Below are positions 54,097 to 64,000 of a stretch of 64,000 nt of DNA, one piece after another (the stretch's first letter is position 1; the number at the start of each line of letters is the position of its first letter). Origin of the DNA: Nocardia sp. BMG111209 (GTDB lineage: Bacteria > Actinomycetota > Actinomycetes > Mycobacteriales > Mycobacteriaceae); assembly GCF_000381925.1 (NCBI RefSeq), contig NZ_KB907307.1, forward strand, positions 3,596,001 through 3,660,000, written 5' to 3'. The notes under the pieces are model-generated. The model was not told the DNA's origin, searched no databases, and saw nothing but the letters and a program-made list of their open reading frames with translations. The position numbers and the translations under genes were made by a program.

Positions 54097-57000
54097 CTAC
54101 CAGGCAGTATTGATGTGCCCCGGGCTCCACATCCCGGTGTGGGTCTCCTGGGTCACCGTGACCGCCGGGTTTCCGTGGGTCGGGTCGACGGTGGCGGCGG
54201 TGGGATCCATGGGGGCGAAGCGCTGGAGTTCGCCCCAGTCGCGGCGCCAATCGTCCTTCAGATAGGTCGCCACGGTCTGGGGGCGCAGCAACTCCTGGGT
54301 CCAGCCGAGCGGGCCGCCGCCGTTGTGGTCCTCCCAGAGGGTGGTGTCGTGCGCGCCGATCCGGTCGGGCAGGATGCGCCAGTTCGGGACCTGGGCGATA
54401 CCGTCCTTGTGGTCGAAGGGGCGCTGGCACGGGAACTGCAGGCCCACGGCCCAATCCAGCAGCACCGGTGCGTGCGAGCCGACCACGTCCTGCAGGGTGT
54501 GGGTCTGCGGCACCCGGGGCGGGGTCAGCGCCAGCCACTGCGCCGGGTCGCGGTCGCGCGCGGAGGCGACGATGCGGACCACGTCGGCCTGGGCCGGGAT
54601 GTCGGCGAACGGGACCCGCAGGTTCCGCCAGGCCGGGGCCGGGCCGATGTCGAGCGGGGTGAGCTTACCCAGCGGATCGGCGGTACCGTCGGAAGCCGCT
54701 GTGCCGTACTCGATCTCGACGGACTGGCCGCCGGTGACGACGCCGTCCTTGTCCACCGAGCGGATCCGCCCGGCGGCGGCGATCGCGACGATGCCGCTGC
54801 GGTCGGCGGGCAGTTTGTACCAGCCGGTGGTCAGCTCGGCGGGGCCGGACTGGCCGGAGGTGCCCAGTTCCGGTGTGGTGACCGAGTTCAGCCCGAACGG
54901 CAGTGCGGCGCCGCCGGTTTCGGAGCCCGCGTCGGTGCCGGACTTCGGCGTCACCGAGGTCGAGATGGTGCTGCTGCCGCTGCCGGTGTCGTCCGGGTTC
55001 AGGTCGCCGACGCCGTTGGGCACGAAACCCTGTGCGCCACCGGTGAAGGTGGCGAACGGATCGCCGGACAGCGGTGGCAGCAGGCCGGCGTTCGGGTCGG
55101 TCTCCACCAGCACGTCCTGCGCCAGGCCGCACGGTTTGCCCAGTACCGCATCGACATTCGAGCGGGCCAGCGAGAACGCCGGATACTGCGCGACCGCGCC
55201 CTTGGCGAACGAGCCGAGTTCGAACAGCACCACGAACACCACGGCCACGCTCAGCGGCCGGATCCGCAGCAGCCGGCCGAACCGGGACGAATCCCGTTGT
55301 GGCGCACCGGGTCCGGGCGACTGCACGTGGAACCAGCCGGCCAGCAACAGCAGCAGCACGGCGAGCAGCAGGAACAACCGGTCCAGCGCGAAGCCGTGCA
55401 CCGACGGCGGCTTGTCCCACCACGGGATGCCGAAACTGGATACGTACCACCAGCCGTTGACGCTGGTGAACACCTGCGCCAGCGCCAGCGCGACGACGGC
55501 GCCGAACAGTGCCCGGTTGCGCGCCGAGCGCAGCACCTTCGGGCCGACGGCCACCGCGGTCAGCACCGCGACCGCCCCGGCGAGCCCGGCGTACACGCCG
55601 TTCTGGTGCGTCCATTTGGTCGGCGTCGTCATCATCAGCAGCATCGCGCCGAAGGTGGTGCCGAGCAGGCGGCGGGCCGGGCCGGCGGCCAGCAGCGGAA
55701 TGCGGCCACCGCGGCGCAGCAGGACGAAGACCGAGGCCAGCATGCCCAGCCACAGCGCCACCATGGTGAACCGCCGCGCGATCGAACCGTCGACGGTCGG
55801 CATGAACAGCCACTGGTAGCGCAGATATTCGTTGTACCAGGGGTCGTTGGGCAGGGCGGCCTGGTGGACCCGCCGCATCTCGAACATCGCCGAGATCGGC
55901 TCCACCGAGAAGGCCACGGCCAGGACCAGCACACCCGCGGCCGCCAGCGGCGCCAGCAGCGCGCCGTACGCGCGGATCCACGACCACACCCCGGGCGCGA
56001 GGCCGGCCAGTCGCCGCGCCTGCGCGACCCCGGCCCGCCACACCGGCCCCACCCCGGCCAGCAGCGCCGCGGCGCACACCACGCCGGACGGCGCGGCGGT
56101 ACAGCTGAACGCAGCGACCAGGATCGCCAGCGCATAGGGCAACAGCCGCCGGGTCGCGACCGCCCGTTCCATCAGGCACCAGGTGAGCAGCAGGCACACC
56201 GCCACCACCGGTTCGGGCCGCAGGCCGTTGTTGTACGGCAGCCAGGCCGCCAGGAAGCCGAACGCACCCGTCCACACCGCGATCCGGTCGTGCCGCACCG
56301 CGACGCCCAGTCGCGGGATCACCTCACGGCTGATCGCCAGCCAGCACACCACGCCGGCGACCAGCGTGGGTAGTCGCATCCACGGGCTCGCCGTGCTCAG
56401 GTGCGACATGTAGGCGAGCAGGTCGTAGGGGGGTGTGCCGACCGGGGTCTCCGGCACGCCGAAGTACCGGAAGTAGTTCGCCATGTATCCCGACACCAGC
56501 GAGGTGCGGGCCATGCCGAACTGATAGCCGTCGTCGGAGGTGGTGGCGCCGATGACGTACCAGATCAGCAGCAGTCCGAGCACGACCGCGTCCGCGCCGG
56601 TGAAGGTCAGCCAGCGGCGCGGCACCAGCCGGCCGCGGCGCCCGTCCCGGCGGTCCAGCACGAACAGCGCGATCAGGGCGACCAGGGTCAGCGCCAGCGC
56701 GAGCACCGTCGCGATCCGCTTGGCGACGGTCGGCACCACCGAGAAGCGGCTGTCCACCTGCGCGGTCATGGTCGCGCCGCCGGGGCTGGCGAGATCGCTG
56801 TAGAGGCCGACCAGCTGCGGCCGGTAGTCGCCGGTCAGCTGCACCGGTTTCACCCCGGTGACCCCGGCGAGTTCGGCGGTCGCGTGCGTGAAGTCGGCGT
56901 GCACCGTCAGCGTGCAGTCGCCGAGCTGTTCCAGCGGCACGCTGACCAGCGACTGGTTGCGCAGCACCGCCTCCAGCTGCGCGGGCTTGCCGTCCTGCGC

Positions 57001-57369
57001 GGCCCGCACCCGGGCGACGAAACCGTATTTCTCCTGATCCGGCGCGCCGGTGGGCATCGTGGACGCCAGCAACCCGCCCTTGGCGGCGAGTTCGGCGGTG
57101 GCCCGGCACGGCACGGTGGCGTCGAACGCCGCCGGGGCGTAGGACACCAGCGGCGCGGTCACGCTGCGGCTCGAACCCTGCTGCGGCCAGCTCAGCGTGG
57201 TCTTGTCCACATGCACCGGCAACAGCGGCACCGCGATCGCGAACACCGCGCCCAGCAGACCGGCCAGCAGCGCGATCCGCGCGGCCCACCCGGCCCGTAC
57301 CGACCCGCGGGCTGCGGATCTCGCCTCATCGGTGGGCGAGTCGCCCGCCCTCACCATCGTGTCGGTCAC
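54097..57369 (-). CDS. EmbA/B/C-type arabinosyltransferase
   Basis: 1090 residues, matching the 1,090-1,100 of the family. About 13 membrane helices, the acidic pair in TTSDDGYQF at about residues 277-283 that binds decaprenyl-phosphoarabinose, and a large extracellular C-terminal lectin-like region (FPCQRPFDHKDG). It adds arabinofuranose to arabinogalactan or lipoarabinomannan; sequence alone does not say which of EmbA, B or C. This is the ethambutol target family. I chose GTG 57369 since TAACAT lies 8 bases upstream (leaderless); GTG 57390 is the longer option. Confidence 0.92.
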   Translation of the reverse strand: MTDTMVRAGDSPTDEARSAARGSVRAGWAARIALLAGLLGAVFAIAVPLLPVHVDKTTLSWPQQGSSRSVTAPLVSYAPAAFDATVPCRATAELAAKGGLLASTMPTGAPDQEKYGFVARVRAAQDGKPAQLEAVLRNQSLVSVPLEQLGDCTLTVHADFTHATAELAGVTGVKPVQLTGDYRPQLVGLYSDLASPGGATMTAQVDSRFSVVPTVAKRIATVLALALTLVALIALFVLDRRDGRRGRLVPRRWLTFTGADAVVLGLLLIWYVIGATTSDDGYQFGMARTSLVSGYMANYFRYFGVPETPVGTPPYDLLAYMSHLSTASPWMRLPTLVAGVVCWLAISREVIPRLGVAVRHDRIAVWTGAFGFLAAWLPYNNGLRPEPVVAVCLLLTWCLMERAVATRRLLPYALAILVAAFSCTAAPSGVVCAAALLAGVGPVWRAGVAQARRLAGLAPGVWSWIRAYGALLAPLAAAGVLVLAVAFSVEPISAMFEMRRVHQAALPNDPWYNEYLRYQWLFMPTVDGSIARRFTMVALWLGMLASVFVLLRRGGRIPLLAAGPARRLLGTTFGAMLLMMTTPTKWTHQNGVYAGLAGAVAVLTAVAVGPKVLRSARNRALFGAVVALALAQVFTSVNGWWYVSSFGIPWWDKPPSVHGFALDRLFLLLAVLLLLLAGWFHVQSPGPGAPQRDSSRFGRLLRIRPLSVAVVFVVLFELGSFAKGAVAQYPAFSLARSNVDAVLGKPCGLAQDVLVETDPNAGLLPPLSGDPFATFTGGAQGFVPNGVGDLNPDDTGSGSSTISTSVTPKSGTDAGSETGGAALPFGLNSVTTPELGTSGQSGPAELTTGWYKLPADRSGIVAIAAAGRIRSVDKDGVVTGGQSVEIEYGTAASDGTADPLGKLTPLDIGPAPAWRNLRVPFADIPAQADVVRIVASARDRDPAQWLALTPPRVPQTHTLQDVVGSHAPVLLDWAVGLQFPCQRPFDHKDGIAQVPNWRILPDRIGAHDTTLWEDHNGGGPLGWTQELLRPQTVATYLKDDWRRDWGELQRFAPMDPTAATVDPTHGNPAVTVTQETHTGMWSPGHINTAW

Positions 57370-57477
57370 GGAGGCAGATGTTAGCGTCACGGTTTCGTCA
57401 CCGGCGAGGTCGTCCTCCCATTCTCAGCCTTCTTTGAGGTTCGGACGGGCCGGTCGCGACTTCGTCACACAACGAAC

Positions 57478-57539
57478 GCACCCCCTCCGAAGGCCGCCCG
57501 AGCGCCGGAAACGCGGGGGCGGACGTTCGAAGGGGGTGC
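57478..57539 (-). terminator. stem-loop after the MTB12-like gene
   Basis: GCACCCCCTCCGAA (57478-57491) and TTCGAAGGGGGTGC (57526-57539) pair at 13 of 14 positions around a GC-rich loop. It lies 40 bp beyond the stop of the lipoprotein gene, before the arabinosyltransferase promoter. Confidence 0.65.
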
Positions 57540-57579
57540 GGGAACAGCGGCGCCGCGACCGGGTCGCGGCGAGATCCGA

Positions 57580-58104
57580 CTACGTGCAGGCGGGCGAGGT
57601 GGCGCCCAGGTTCTGCAGACCGGCGCAGGCCCAGCTCTTCTGCAGCTTCCACTTGCCGTCCTGAGCGACGAACGGCACCTGGGCCGGCTGCGGCGCGCCG
57701 CCGCCGACGGAGAAGCTGACGGTCGCGGTCAGCGTGTCGCCCAGCGAGGTGACGTCGGTGACCTCGATGTGCGCGTTGTTCTGCTGGTAGGCATCGGTGA
57801 GCTTCTTCAGCATGTCCGGATCCTTGGCCAGCGCGTCCTGACCGTCCTCCAGGTACTGCACCTTCTGATCGGCCGGAACGTTCGGATCCAGAGCCTCCGA
57901 CAGCTCCTGATTGAGCTGGGCGGCCGTCGGCACCGCCGGGAGCGCCGAGGTCGGCGCGGCGGCCGCGTTGGCCGACGTGGACGCCTTGCTGGAGGTACTA
58001 CTGCCGTTCGAGTGCTTGTCCCCGCTGCCACAGGCCGACATGCCGAGCGCAGCGACGACGGCCAGGGTGGCGACCGCGACGCGTCCAGTCCTCTGAAGCT
58101 TCAA
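57580..58104 (-). CDS. MTB12-like low-molecular-weight antigen lipoprotein
   Basis: 174 residues. Signal sequence ending LGMSAC, Ser/Thr/Ala-rich tether of about 30, then a domain with LPAVPTAAQLNQELSEALDPNVPADQK and VPFVAQDGKWKLQKSWACAG. This fits the MTB12/CFP2 family, exported small proteins of mycobacteria and nocardiae with unknown biochemical role. The start is TTG at 58104 with AAAGGA 7-8 bases upstream; no ATG or GTG is suitably placed. Confidence 0.8.
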   Translation of the reverse strand: MKLQRTGRVAVATLAVVAALGMSACGSGDKHSNGSSTSSKASTSANAAAAPTSALPAVPTAAQLNQELSEALDPNVPADQKVQYLEDGQDALAKDPDMLKKLTDAYQQNNAHIEVTDVTSLGDTLTATVSFSVGGGAPQPAQVPFVAQDGKWKLQKSWACAGLQNLGATSPACT

Positions 58105-58203
58105 TGCTCGTCCTTTGCGTTCGAGTTGATTCAGTTCCGTTCCGTGACAGCACCACCCGATGGCAGCGCTGCGCACGAGTGGCCTCACGCTACCCGTCAA
58201 AAT

Positions 58204-59745
58204 TCAACGCAGACTAAGGAGCGGATCGGCCGGGGAGAGCTCGATATCGTCGGCAGCGAACGTATACGCTGGACCGGGTCCTGTCGAGCGTGACTCGAAA
58301 CGAATTGTCACCCGGCCGTGGCCACTTCCCTGCACCCAGCCGTGGCCGAACTCGCGGTGCGCGACATCCCGTCCGGGATACCAGAATTCGGTGGTGTACG
58401 AGCGGGTGGCCGGCGGTACCAGTGGCTGCTCCGGCACCGGAATCGGCCGCTCCGAAGGCGTTTCGTCGTCGGCGGCCGCGGATCGGCCCGGATCCTCTTG
58501 ATCGAGTTCCGGGAACAACGACTCCTGCCGCACCTCCGACAGGCCGCCGAAACCCACACCCACCAGCCGGATCGGGCCGAGTTCGACGGGATCGATGGCC
58601 GAGCGCAGCGCGGCCGCGGTGAGGGTGGCCGGATCCTCGGTGGCGTACGGCAGCGTGAACGAGCGTGTCACGATGCTCATATCGGCCTTGCGCAATTTGA
58701 GTACCACCGTGCGCGCGGCGCGGCCGTCCTCGCCGAGCCGGCGGTGCGCGGCCGCGGCCATATCCTCGATGGCCGCGCGCAACTGGGCGAGAGTGACGAT
58801 GTCGCGTTCGTAGGTGGTCTCGGCGCTGATCTGTTTGGCCTCGGCGCGTTCGGCCACCGGCCGGTCGTCGATGCCGCGGGCCAGCCGGTGCAGGGCCGTG
58901 CCGACACTGCCGCCGAGCAGCGACGCCGCCTCGGACTCCGGCAGCGCCGCGAACGCGCCGACGGTCTCGATACCCAGTGCGCGCAACCGCTGTTCGGCCA
59001 CCGGGCCGATCCCCCACAGCCGGCGCACCGGCAGGGTGGCCAGCAACTCCTGCTGCGCACCCGGGGCGATCACCCGGATACCGTCGGGTTTGGCCAGCCC
59101 CGAGGCGATCTTGGCCAACTGCTTCCCGGTGCCCGCGCCGATGGAGACCACCAGGCCGATCCGCTCGCGCACCTGCCGCCGGACCAGCGCGCAGAACTCG
59201 GACACCGCCGCCGCACTCGCGCCGGCCAATTCCGCCGGCTCGCCGAACGCCTCGTCGTAGGACAGCGTCTCGAGCACCGGGATGTGTTCGCGCAGCACCT
59301 CGAACACCCGGGCGCTGACCGCGCTGTAGACCACCGGGCGCGGCGGCACCACCACCGCCGACACACCCACCAGCCGCTTGGCCTGATGCATCGGCATCGC
59401 CGAGCGGGCCCCGAACACCCGCGCCTCGTAACTGGCCCCCGCCACCACGCCGCGGCCACCGGTGCCGCCCACCAGCACCGGCCGGCCGCGAAGCGTGGGC
59501 CGGGTCAGCTGCTCGACGGAGGCGAAGAACGCGTCCATGTCCATGTGCAGCACCCAGCGGCGAGCAGTCTCTGCCGGGCCGGTGACCGGAGCCGGCGGAT
59601 CGAGGCGATCGGGGGCGGAATTGCTGATGAATTCCTGGAACCCGGACCCCGTCCCCGGGCGCGCCGACATACCCGCCACCAGCGGAGAAGACGGCGGCCG
59701 ACCAGGTAAAAACCCTGGTGTAGCCGGGTGCGGCCGGGAATCCAC
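58204..59745 (-). CDS. dinX: Y-family DNA polymerase (DinX/DinB-type)
   Basis: 513 residues. [13 protein letters not shown] at about 67-79, the catalytic SYDEAFGEP, and the fingers/thumb order of DinB. A clamp-binding QESLFPEL lies at about 430. An extra C-terminal domain ([19 protein letters not shown], then DPLLSL) is also found in M. tuberculosis Rv1537, which sits near ileS as here. Translesion synthesis past damaged bases, error-prone. GTG 59745 with a TAGATT box close by suggests a leaderless start; the first 60 residues are not conserved. Confidence 0.92.
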   Translation of the reverse strand: MDSRPHPATPGFLPGRPPSSPLVAGMSARPGTGSGFQEFISNSAPDRLDPPAPVTGPAETARRWVLHMDMDAFFASVEQLTRPTLRGRPVLVGGTGGRGVVAGASYEARVFGARSAMPMHQAKRLVGVSAVVVPPRPVVYSAVSARVFEVLREHIPVLETLSYDEAFGEPAELAGASAAAVSEFCALVRRQVRERIGLVVSIGAGTGKQLAKIASGLAKPDGIRVIAPGAQQELLATLPVRRLWGIGPVAEQRLRALGIETVGAFAALPESEAASLLGGSVGTALHRLARGIDDRPVAERAEAKQISAETTYERDIVTLAQLRAAIEDMAAAAHRRLGEDGRAARTVVLKLRKADMSIVTRSFTLPYATEDPATLTAAALRSAIDPVELGPIRLVGVGFGGLSEVRQESLFPELDQEDPGRSAAADDETPSERPIPVPEQPLVPPATRSYTTEFWYPGRDVAHREFGHGWVQGSGHGRVTIRFESRSTGPGPAYTFAADDIELSPADPLLSLR

Positions 59746-59806
59746 AGGCGTAATCTACGCCGCGCTACCGACATCTCCGGCGCGCCGAGTATGTGATGAT
59801 CGAATC

Positions 59807-60682
59807 ATGACTATCCGGAAGGCCGTGATACCCGCCGCCGGCATCGGGTCCCGCCTGCTGCCGCTGACGAAGGCAATCCCGAAGGAGATGCTGCCCGTCG
59901 GCGACAAGCCGGTGATCGAGCACACCGTGCGCGAACTGGTGGCCTCGGGTATCACCGACATCACGATCGTGGTCAGTAGCGGAAAATCCTTGATCCAGGA
60001 CCATTTCCGGCCCAATCCGGCGCTGGTCGAGCAGTTGCGCACCGACGGCAAGACCGCCTACGCCGATGCCGTCGAGGAGGTCGGTGAGCTCAGCCGCCTC
60101 GGTCACATCACCTATCTGGACCAGAACGGCCCGTACGGCAACGGCACCCCGGTGCTGAACGCCGCCCGCAACCTGGGCGACGAGCCGATGCTGGTGTTGT
60201 GGCCGGACGACGTGTTCGTCGCCGAGGTGCCGCGCGCGCAGCAGCTCATCGACGCCTATCACAAGACGAATTCGCCGGTGCTGGCGCTGATGCCGATGGA
60301 TCCGTCGGATTCCAAGCGCTACGGCGTGCCGCTGGTCGAGGAGACCTTCGACAACGGGCTGATGCGCATCACCGGACTGGTCGAGAAGCCCAAGCCGGAG
60401 GACGCGCCCTCCTCGTACGCGGCCATCGGCGGATACGTGGTCACCCCGGGCATCGTCGAGGAACTGCGCACGCAGGTGTCGAAGTGGTACGACCACCGCA
60501 CCGGCGAGGTGTATCTGACCGACGCGATCAACACGTTCGCCGCGTCCAACGCGGTGTACGGGCAGGTCATCCGCGGTCGCTGGTACGACACCGGCAACCC
60601 GGCCGACTATCTGATCGCGCAGTTCGCCTCCGCGCTGGCACATCCGGAGTTCGGGCCGTCGCTGCGCAATCTGATCGACTGA
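59807..60682 (+). CDS. galU: UTP-glucose-1-phosphate uridylyltransferase
   Basis: 291 residues. AGIGSRLLPLTKAIPKEMLPVGDKP at the N-terminus (nucleotide loop), LWPDDVF, VEKPKPEDAP and RGRWYDTGNP are GalU signatures. Makes UDP-glucose for cell wall, trehalose and glycogen. The ATG is at 59807; 61 bp divergent from dinX. Confidence 0.95.
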   Translation: MTIRKAVIPAAGIGSRLLPLTKAIPKEMLPVGDKPVIEHTVRELVASGITDITIVVSSGKSLIQDHFRPNPALVEQLRTDGKTAYADAVEEVGELSRLGHITYLDQNGPYGNGTPVLNAARNLGDEPMLVLWPDDVFVAEVPRAQQLIDAYHKTNSPVLALMPMDPSDSKRYGVPLVEETFDNGLMRITGLVEKPKPEDAPSSYAAIGGYVVTPGIVEELRTQVSKWYDHRTGEVYLTDAINTFAASNAVYGQVIRGRWYDTGNPADYLIAQFASALAHPEFGPSLRNLID

Positions 60683-60743
60683 CCCGGCGGCCGCCAGGAG
60701 GCGGACCGGCGCCGAGCCACCGGCGCCGGACCCGCACCCGGTC

Positions 60744-61364
60744 TCAGTAGAAGCGGCGGATGGCGAAGATCGCGAACCGGTTCAGCGGCGTCAGGCCCAC
60801 CGGATAGCCGCGATCGTAGGCATTGAGGACCATGCCTTCCCCGGCATAGATGCCCACATGCGAACCGTCCCGGTTGAGCACGATCACGTCGCCGGGCTGC
60901 ACGGCCCCGATCGGCACCGGACTGCCGGCGCGGGCCTGCTGGTAGGTGGTCCGCGGCAGGTTCACGCCCACCTGATGGAATGCCCACTGCACCAGCCCGG
61001 AACAGTCGTAGGCGATCGGGCCGGTGGCGCCCCACTCGTAGGGCTTGCCGACCTGGGTTCCGGCGGCGCTCAACGCCGCCAGCGCGCGGGGGCTGGCGAT
61101 CGGCACGGAGGCCGCGAGCGACGCCGGGCCCGCGAACGAACCGGTGCCGAAACCGCCCGCGACATCCTCGGCGGGATTGAGGAGAGCGTCGAGATCGAAG
61201 GGCAGATCCACCGAAACCTCCACCGGCAGATCCAGTCCCGCCGGCAGTACCTCGTCGAGGTCGATTCCGGTGGCGGTGGCCGGGCCCGCCCAGATCGCCC
61301 CGGCCAGGGACATCGTCGCGGCCACCAGGCACAGCCGGGCCGTCGCGCGCGCCGTTCTCGTCAT
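60744..61364 (-). CDS. secreted NlpC/P60 peptidoglycan hydrolase
   Basis: 206 residues. Signal peptide (SLAGAIWAGPATA end), an acidic linker of about 60, then NlpC/P60: catalytic Cys in AYDCSGLVQWAF, His in GSHVGIYAGEG and a polar third residue in MVLNAYDRGY. Cuts D-Glu-mDAP bonds in stem peptides, as RipB/RipD relatives do. ATG 61364 with AAAGG upstream. The 210-bp leader has no recognised riboswitch. Divergent from the VOC gene. Confidence 0.9.
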   Translation of the reverse strand: MTRTARATARLCLVAATMSLAGAIWAGPATATGIDLDEVLPAGLDLPVEVSVDLPFDLDALLNPAEDVAGGFGTGSFAGPASLAASVPIASPRALAALSAAGTQVGKPYEWGATGPIAYDCSGLVQWAFHQVGVNLPRTTYQQARAGSPVPIGAVQPGDVIVLNRDGSHVGIYAGEGMVLNAYDRGYPVGLTPLNRFAIFAIRRFY

Positions 61365-61574
61365 GCACGTACCTTTCGGTCGCTCCATCCGCCGCGCGCG
61401 GTCGCGGGCGGAGTCACACAGTGCGATCGGACATCACAAGAACCACATGGATCACTTCGGCACCAAGGGCCTCTGCAGGAATGTTTTGTATCTCAGGCCA
61501 CTCACGTCTCACAAGGGACGATCGGGATCCTTGGCCGATCTGCAACCCGGCGCGGCGCTGGTCAGGGTTCCGAG

Positions 61575-62193
61575 GTGAACCGACTCGATCATCTGGTGCC
61601 GGCGACGCCGCACCTGTCGGAAACCGTCCGGCTCGTGACCCGATTGCTCGGCGTGGCGCCGGTCGCCGGTGGCCGCCATCCGGGCGTGGGAACCCGGAAT
61701 TTCCTGCTCGGCCTCGGGGACGGCGGCTATCTCGAGATCATCGGCCCGGATCCGGAGCAGCCGACCCCGGATCGCCCGCGGCCCTTCGGCATCGACGGCC
61801 TGCCGCGGGCCCGCCTGGTGACCTGGGCGGTCGCGGCCCCCGGAATCGACGCGGTGATCGCGCGTGCCCGCGCCGCCGGTTACGACCCCGGCGACGCGCG
61901 GGCGATGAGCCGGACCACCCCGGACGGCGACACGCTGCACCGGCGGCTCACGACGGAACGGCCGGCGGGCCCGGCGGCACGATCCCTTCCTGATCGACTG
62001 GGGAACCACCGCTCACCCCGCGCAGGGGCTGCCCGAGGCGACGCTGGAATCCCTGGTCGCGATCGGCCCGGATCCGGTCGCCGTCTCGGCGCGGTTGCGC
62101 GCGCTCGACGCCGAGCTGCCGGTCCGGCCGGGCCTGCGAAACACCTTGCCGGCCACCGTGATCGGCCCGGCCGGGCCGATCACGTTGCACTGA
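61575..62193 (+). pseudogene. frameshifted VOC/glyoxalase-like protein
   Basis: Starts MNRLDHLVPATPHLSETVRLVTRLLG, GTRNFLLGLGDGGYLEIIGPDPEQ and so on, a clear Glyoxalase_3-type VOC protein. At about 61971-61987 the frame is lost: the conserved PGG-TIP is in a second frame and FLIDWG in a third, which then runs intact to a stop at 62193 (...VRPGLRNTLPATVIGPAG). Two single-base losses, in CCCGGGCGG-like and CCCC-like runs 12 bp apart, would restore one frame. Either a recent decay or homopolymer base-call errors. Confidence 0.8.
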
Positions 62194-62259
62194 TCGCGCG
62201 GCCCACCGCGGCACCGGTGGCGACCGCCGTGTGACTCCCGGCCCGCGCCGCGCGTGCGT

Positions 62260-62300
62260 GATCCGCCGACCACCGCGCGATCCACGGCAGCCGGCGGATC
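62260..62300. terminator. stem-loop between the VOC gene and ileS
   Basis: GATCCGCCG (62260-62268) pairs with CGGCGGATC (62292-62300). It lies 3 bp beyond the ileS stop, between convergent genes. Confidence 0.6.
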
Positions 62301-62303
62301 GGC

Positions 62304-64000
62304 TCAGGCGCCGGCCTTCGCCACCGTGACCCGGACCCCGGCGGCCACCTCGGCTGCGCCCGGCCCGGCGTCTCCGAAGGTCAGTGTGGTGGCGAGGATT
62401 TCGCCCGCGATCAGGTCGCGGTGGGTCTCGGCCCAGTGGGTGAACTCGGCCGGCACCTCCAGCACCACGGTGATCCGGTCGGACACCTCGAGGCCCAGTG
62501 ACTTGCGCGTCTCCTGCAGGTCGCGGATCAGGTCGCGGGCCCAGCCCTCGGCCTCCAGTTCCTCGGTGACCTCCGAATTCAGCACCACCAGACCGGCATT
62601 GCCGGGCAGTGCGGCGGTGGACTCGGGTTCGGTGGCGACCAGGCGCTGCGTGTACTCCTCGGGCAGCAGGGTGATTCCGGCGGCGCTGACCACGCCCTCG
62701 GGACTCTCGGACCACCGGCCCGCCTTGACCGCCTTGATCACCGTCTGCACCTCCTTGCCGAGGCGCGGGCCGGCGGCACGGGCGTTGACGGCGAGTTCGA
62801 AGCGGCCGTGCGCGGCGACGTCGGTGGTCAGGTCGACCCGCTTGACGTTCACCTCGTCGGCGATCAGATCCGCGAAGGGGCGCAACCGATCCGCGTCCGG
62901 CGCCGCGATGGTGAGCTCCGACAGCGGCAGCCGGACCCGCAGATTCTGCGCCTTGCGCAGGCCCAGCGCGGTCGAGCACACCGCACGGACCTCGTCCATC
63001 GCCGCCACCAGCTCCGGATCGTGCGGCAGCGCATCGGATTCCGGCCAGTCGGCCAGATGCACCGAGCGCTCGCCGGTGAGGCCGCGCCAGATCACCTCGG
63101 TGATCAGCGGCAGCAGCGGGGCCGCGAGCCGGGAGGTCACCTCCAGCACGGTGTGCAGGGTGTCGACCGCGTCCCGTTCCTCGGCCCAGAACCGTGAACG
63201 CGACCGGCGCACATACCAATTGGTGAGCGCGTCGGCGAAGGTGCGCAGTTCGTCGCAGGCGGCCGCGATGTCGTAGACCTCGAGCGCCTCGGTCATGACA
63301 TCGCGGGTAGCCGCCAGCTTCGCGAGGATGTAGCGATCCAGCACATGCGGCGAATCCGTCCGCCGGGCACCGGGTTTCGAGGCGTACAGCTGCAGGAACG
63401 TCCACGCGTTCCACAGCGGCCGCAGCGCCTGACTCACCCCCTCGCGGATACCGCGCTCGGTGACGATCAGGTTGCCGCCGCGCAGCACCGGCGAGGCCAT
63501 CAGGAACCAGCGCATGGCGTCGGAGCCGTCGCGGTCGAAGACCTCGTTGACGTCGGGATAGTTACCCTTCGACTTCGACATCTTCATACCGTCGTCGCCG
63601 AGCACGATGCCGTGCGCGATCACCGAGGAGAACGCCGGCCGGTCGAACAGCGCGGTCGCCATCACGTGCAGGTTGTAGAACCAGCCGCGGGTCTGCCCGT
63701 TGTATTCGACGATGAAGTCGCCCGGGTTGTGCGCCGCGACGTCCGAGGTCCCCTCGAACCACTCCTTGTTCTCGAAGGGGTAGTGCACCTGCGCGTAGGG
63801 CATCGACCCGGACTCGAACCAGCAGTCCAGCACCTCCGGGGTCCGGCGCATCATCGACTTGCCGGTCGGATCATCGGGATTCGGCCGCACCAGCTCGTCG
63901 ATGCCGGGCCGGTGCAGATCGGCCGGGCGCACGCCGAAGTCGTGCTCCAGCTGATCCAGCGAGCCGTACACGTCGACCCGCGGATAGGCCGGATCGTCGG
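62304..64000 (-). CDS. ileS: isoleucyl-tRNA synthetase, C-terminal 565 residues
   Basis: The gene continues past the window edge. Seen here are the end of the editing/catalytic part ([21 protein letters not shown]), [12 protein letters not shown], the KMSKS loop ([11 protein letters not shown]), the anticodon-binding helices and a C-terminal DUF5915-type domain. This is the long type-2 (eukaryote-like) IleRS, linked in some taxa with mupirocin tolerance. Neighbour of dinX in M. tuberculosis; here three genes lie between. Confidence 0.97.
   Translation of the reverse strand, partial: DDPAYPRVDVYGSLDQLEHDFGVRPADLHRPGIDELVRPNPDDPTGKSMMRRTPEVLDCWFESGSMPYAQVHYPFENKEWFEGTSDVAAHNPGDFIVEYNGQTRGWFYNLHVMATALFDRPAFSSVIAHGIVLGDDGMKMSKSKGNYPDVNEVFDRDGSDAMRWFLMASPVLRGGNLIVTERGIREGVSQALRPLWNAWTFLQLYASKPGARRTDSPHVLDRYILAKLAATRDVMTEALEVYDIAAACDELRTFADALTNWYVRRSRSRFWAEERDAVDTLHTVLEVTSRLAAPLLPLITEVIWRGLTGERSVHLADWPESDALPHDPELVAAMDEVRAVCSTALGLRKAQNLRVRLPLSELTIAAPDADRLRPFADLIADEVNVKRVDLTTDVAAHGRFELAVNARAAGPRLGKEVQTVIKAVKAGRWSESPEGVVSAAGITLLPEEYTQRLVATEPESTAALPGNAGLVVLNSEVTEELEAEGWARDLIRDLQETRKSLGLEVSDRITVVLEVPAEFTHWAETHRDLIAGEILATTLTFGDAGPGAAEVAAGVRVTVAKAGA

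Noticed and set aside
61365..61574. c-di-AMP (ydaO-type) riboswitch upstream of the NlpC/P60 gene
   Set aside because: Such genes often have one, but the conserved paired segments and GGGGAACC-like core are not present in the leader.

Overview
The window is a high-GC actinobacterial chromosome segment, most likely from Nocardia or a close relative in the mycolic-acid order Mycobacteriales. The evidence is an EmbA/B/C-type arabinosyltransferase, a complete mce operon, a mycofactocin-coupled SDR, a DUF222/HNH (13E12-type) gene, an MTB12-like lipoprotein, and an ileS-dinX-lspA-rluD-glbN gene set that recalls the M. tuberculosis Rv1536-Rv1542 neighbourhood. There are no rRNA, tRNA or CRISPR loci, no insertion sequences and no phage genes.

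Layout. 0-8.4 kb: end of a secreted protein gene, a Ser/Thr kinase, two poorly characterised proteins, an NAD-dependent epimerase, a carotenoid oxygenase and an alpha/beta hydrolase. 8.4-16.7 kb: an eight-gene minus-strand operon in which every junction is a 4-bp ATGA or GTGA overlap. It encodes a cytosine-deaminase-like amidohydrolase, a three-part ABC importer, an FAD oxidase, a creatininase-family hydrolase, an FMN PPOX protein and a second amidohydrolase. A divergent XRE-cupin regulator and a PDR-type reductase follow. 18.5-21.5 kb: a broken Phd antitoxin, a DUF222/HNH gene and a degenerate 58-bp tandem array. 21.4-25.5 kb: an isochorismatase-family hydrolase, an AMI1-like amidase and a metallo-beta-lactamase-fold/cupin pair. 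25.5-31.7 kb: rtcB, glbN, a PhzF protein, a CtpE-like P-type ATPase and a TetR regulator.

31.8-49.5 kb is one long minus-strand oxidation and import region: TetR, P450, mceA-F, an Mce-associated protein, yrbEA-yrbEB, then a molybdenum hydroxylase (L, M and S subunits), a CoxG-like protein and the mycofactocin-type SDR. The yrbE genes lie at the 3' end of the mce operon, the reverse of the usual order. 49.7-64 kb is mostly housekeeping: two lipoproteins, lspA-rluD, an arabinosyltransferase, an MTB12-like lipoprotein, dinX, galU, an NlpC/P60 hydrolase, a frameshifted VOC gene and the 3' part of ileS.

The most interesting signal is a 19-bp palindrome, ATGTTGATGACATCAACAT, between the XRE-cupin regulator and the eight-gene operon. 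It recurs with 17 of 19 matches 7 kb away, in the promoter region of the amidase and MBL-fold genes. This suggests one regulon joining two C-N hydrolase loci into a pathway for import and breakdown of an unidentified nitrogen compound.
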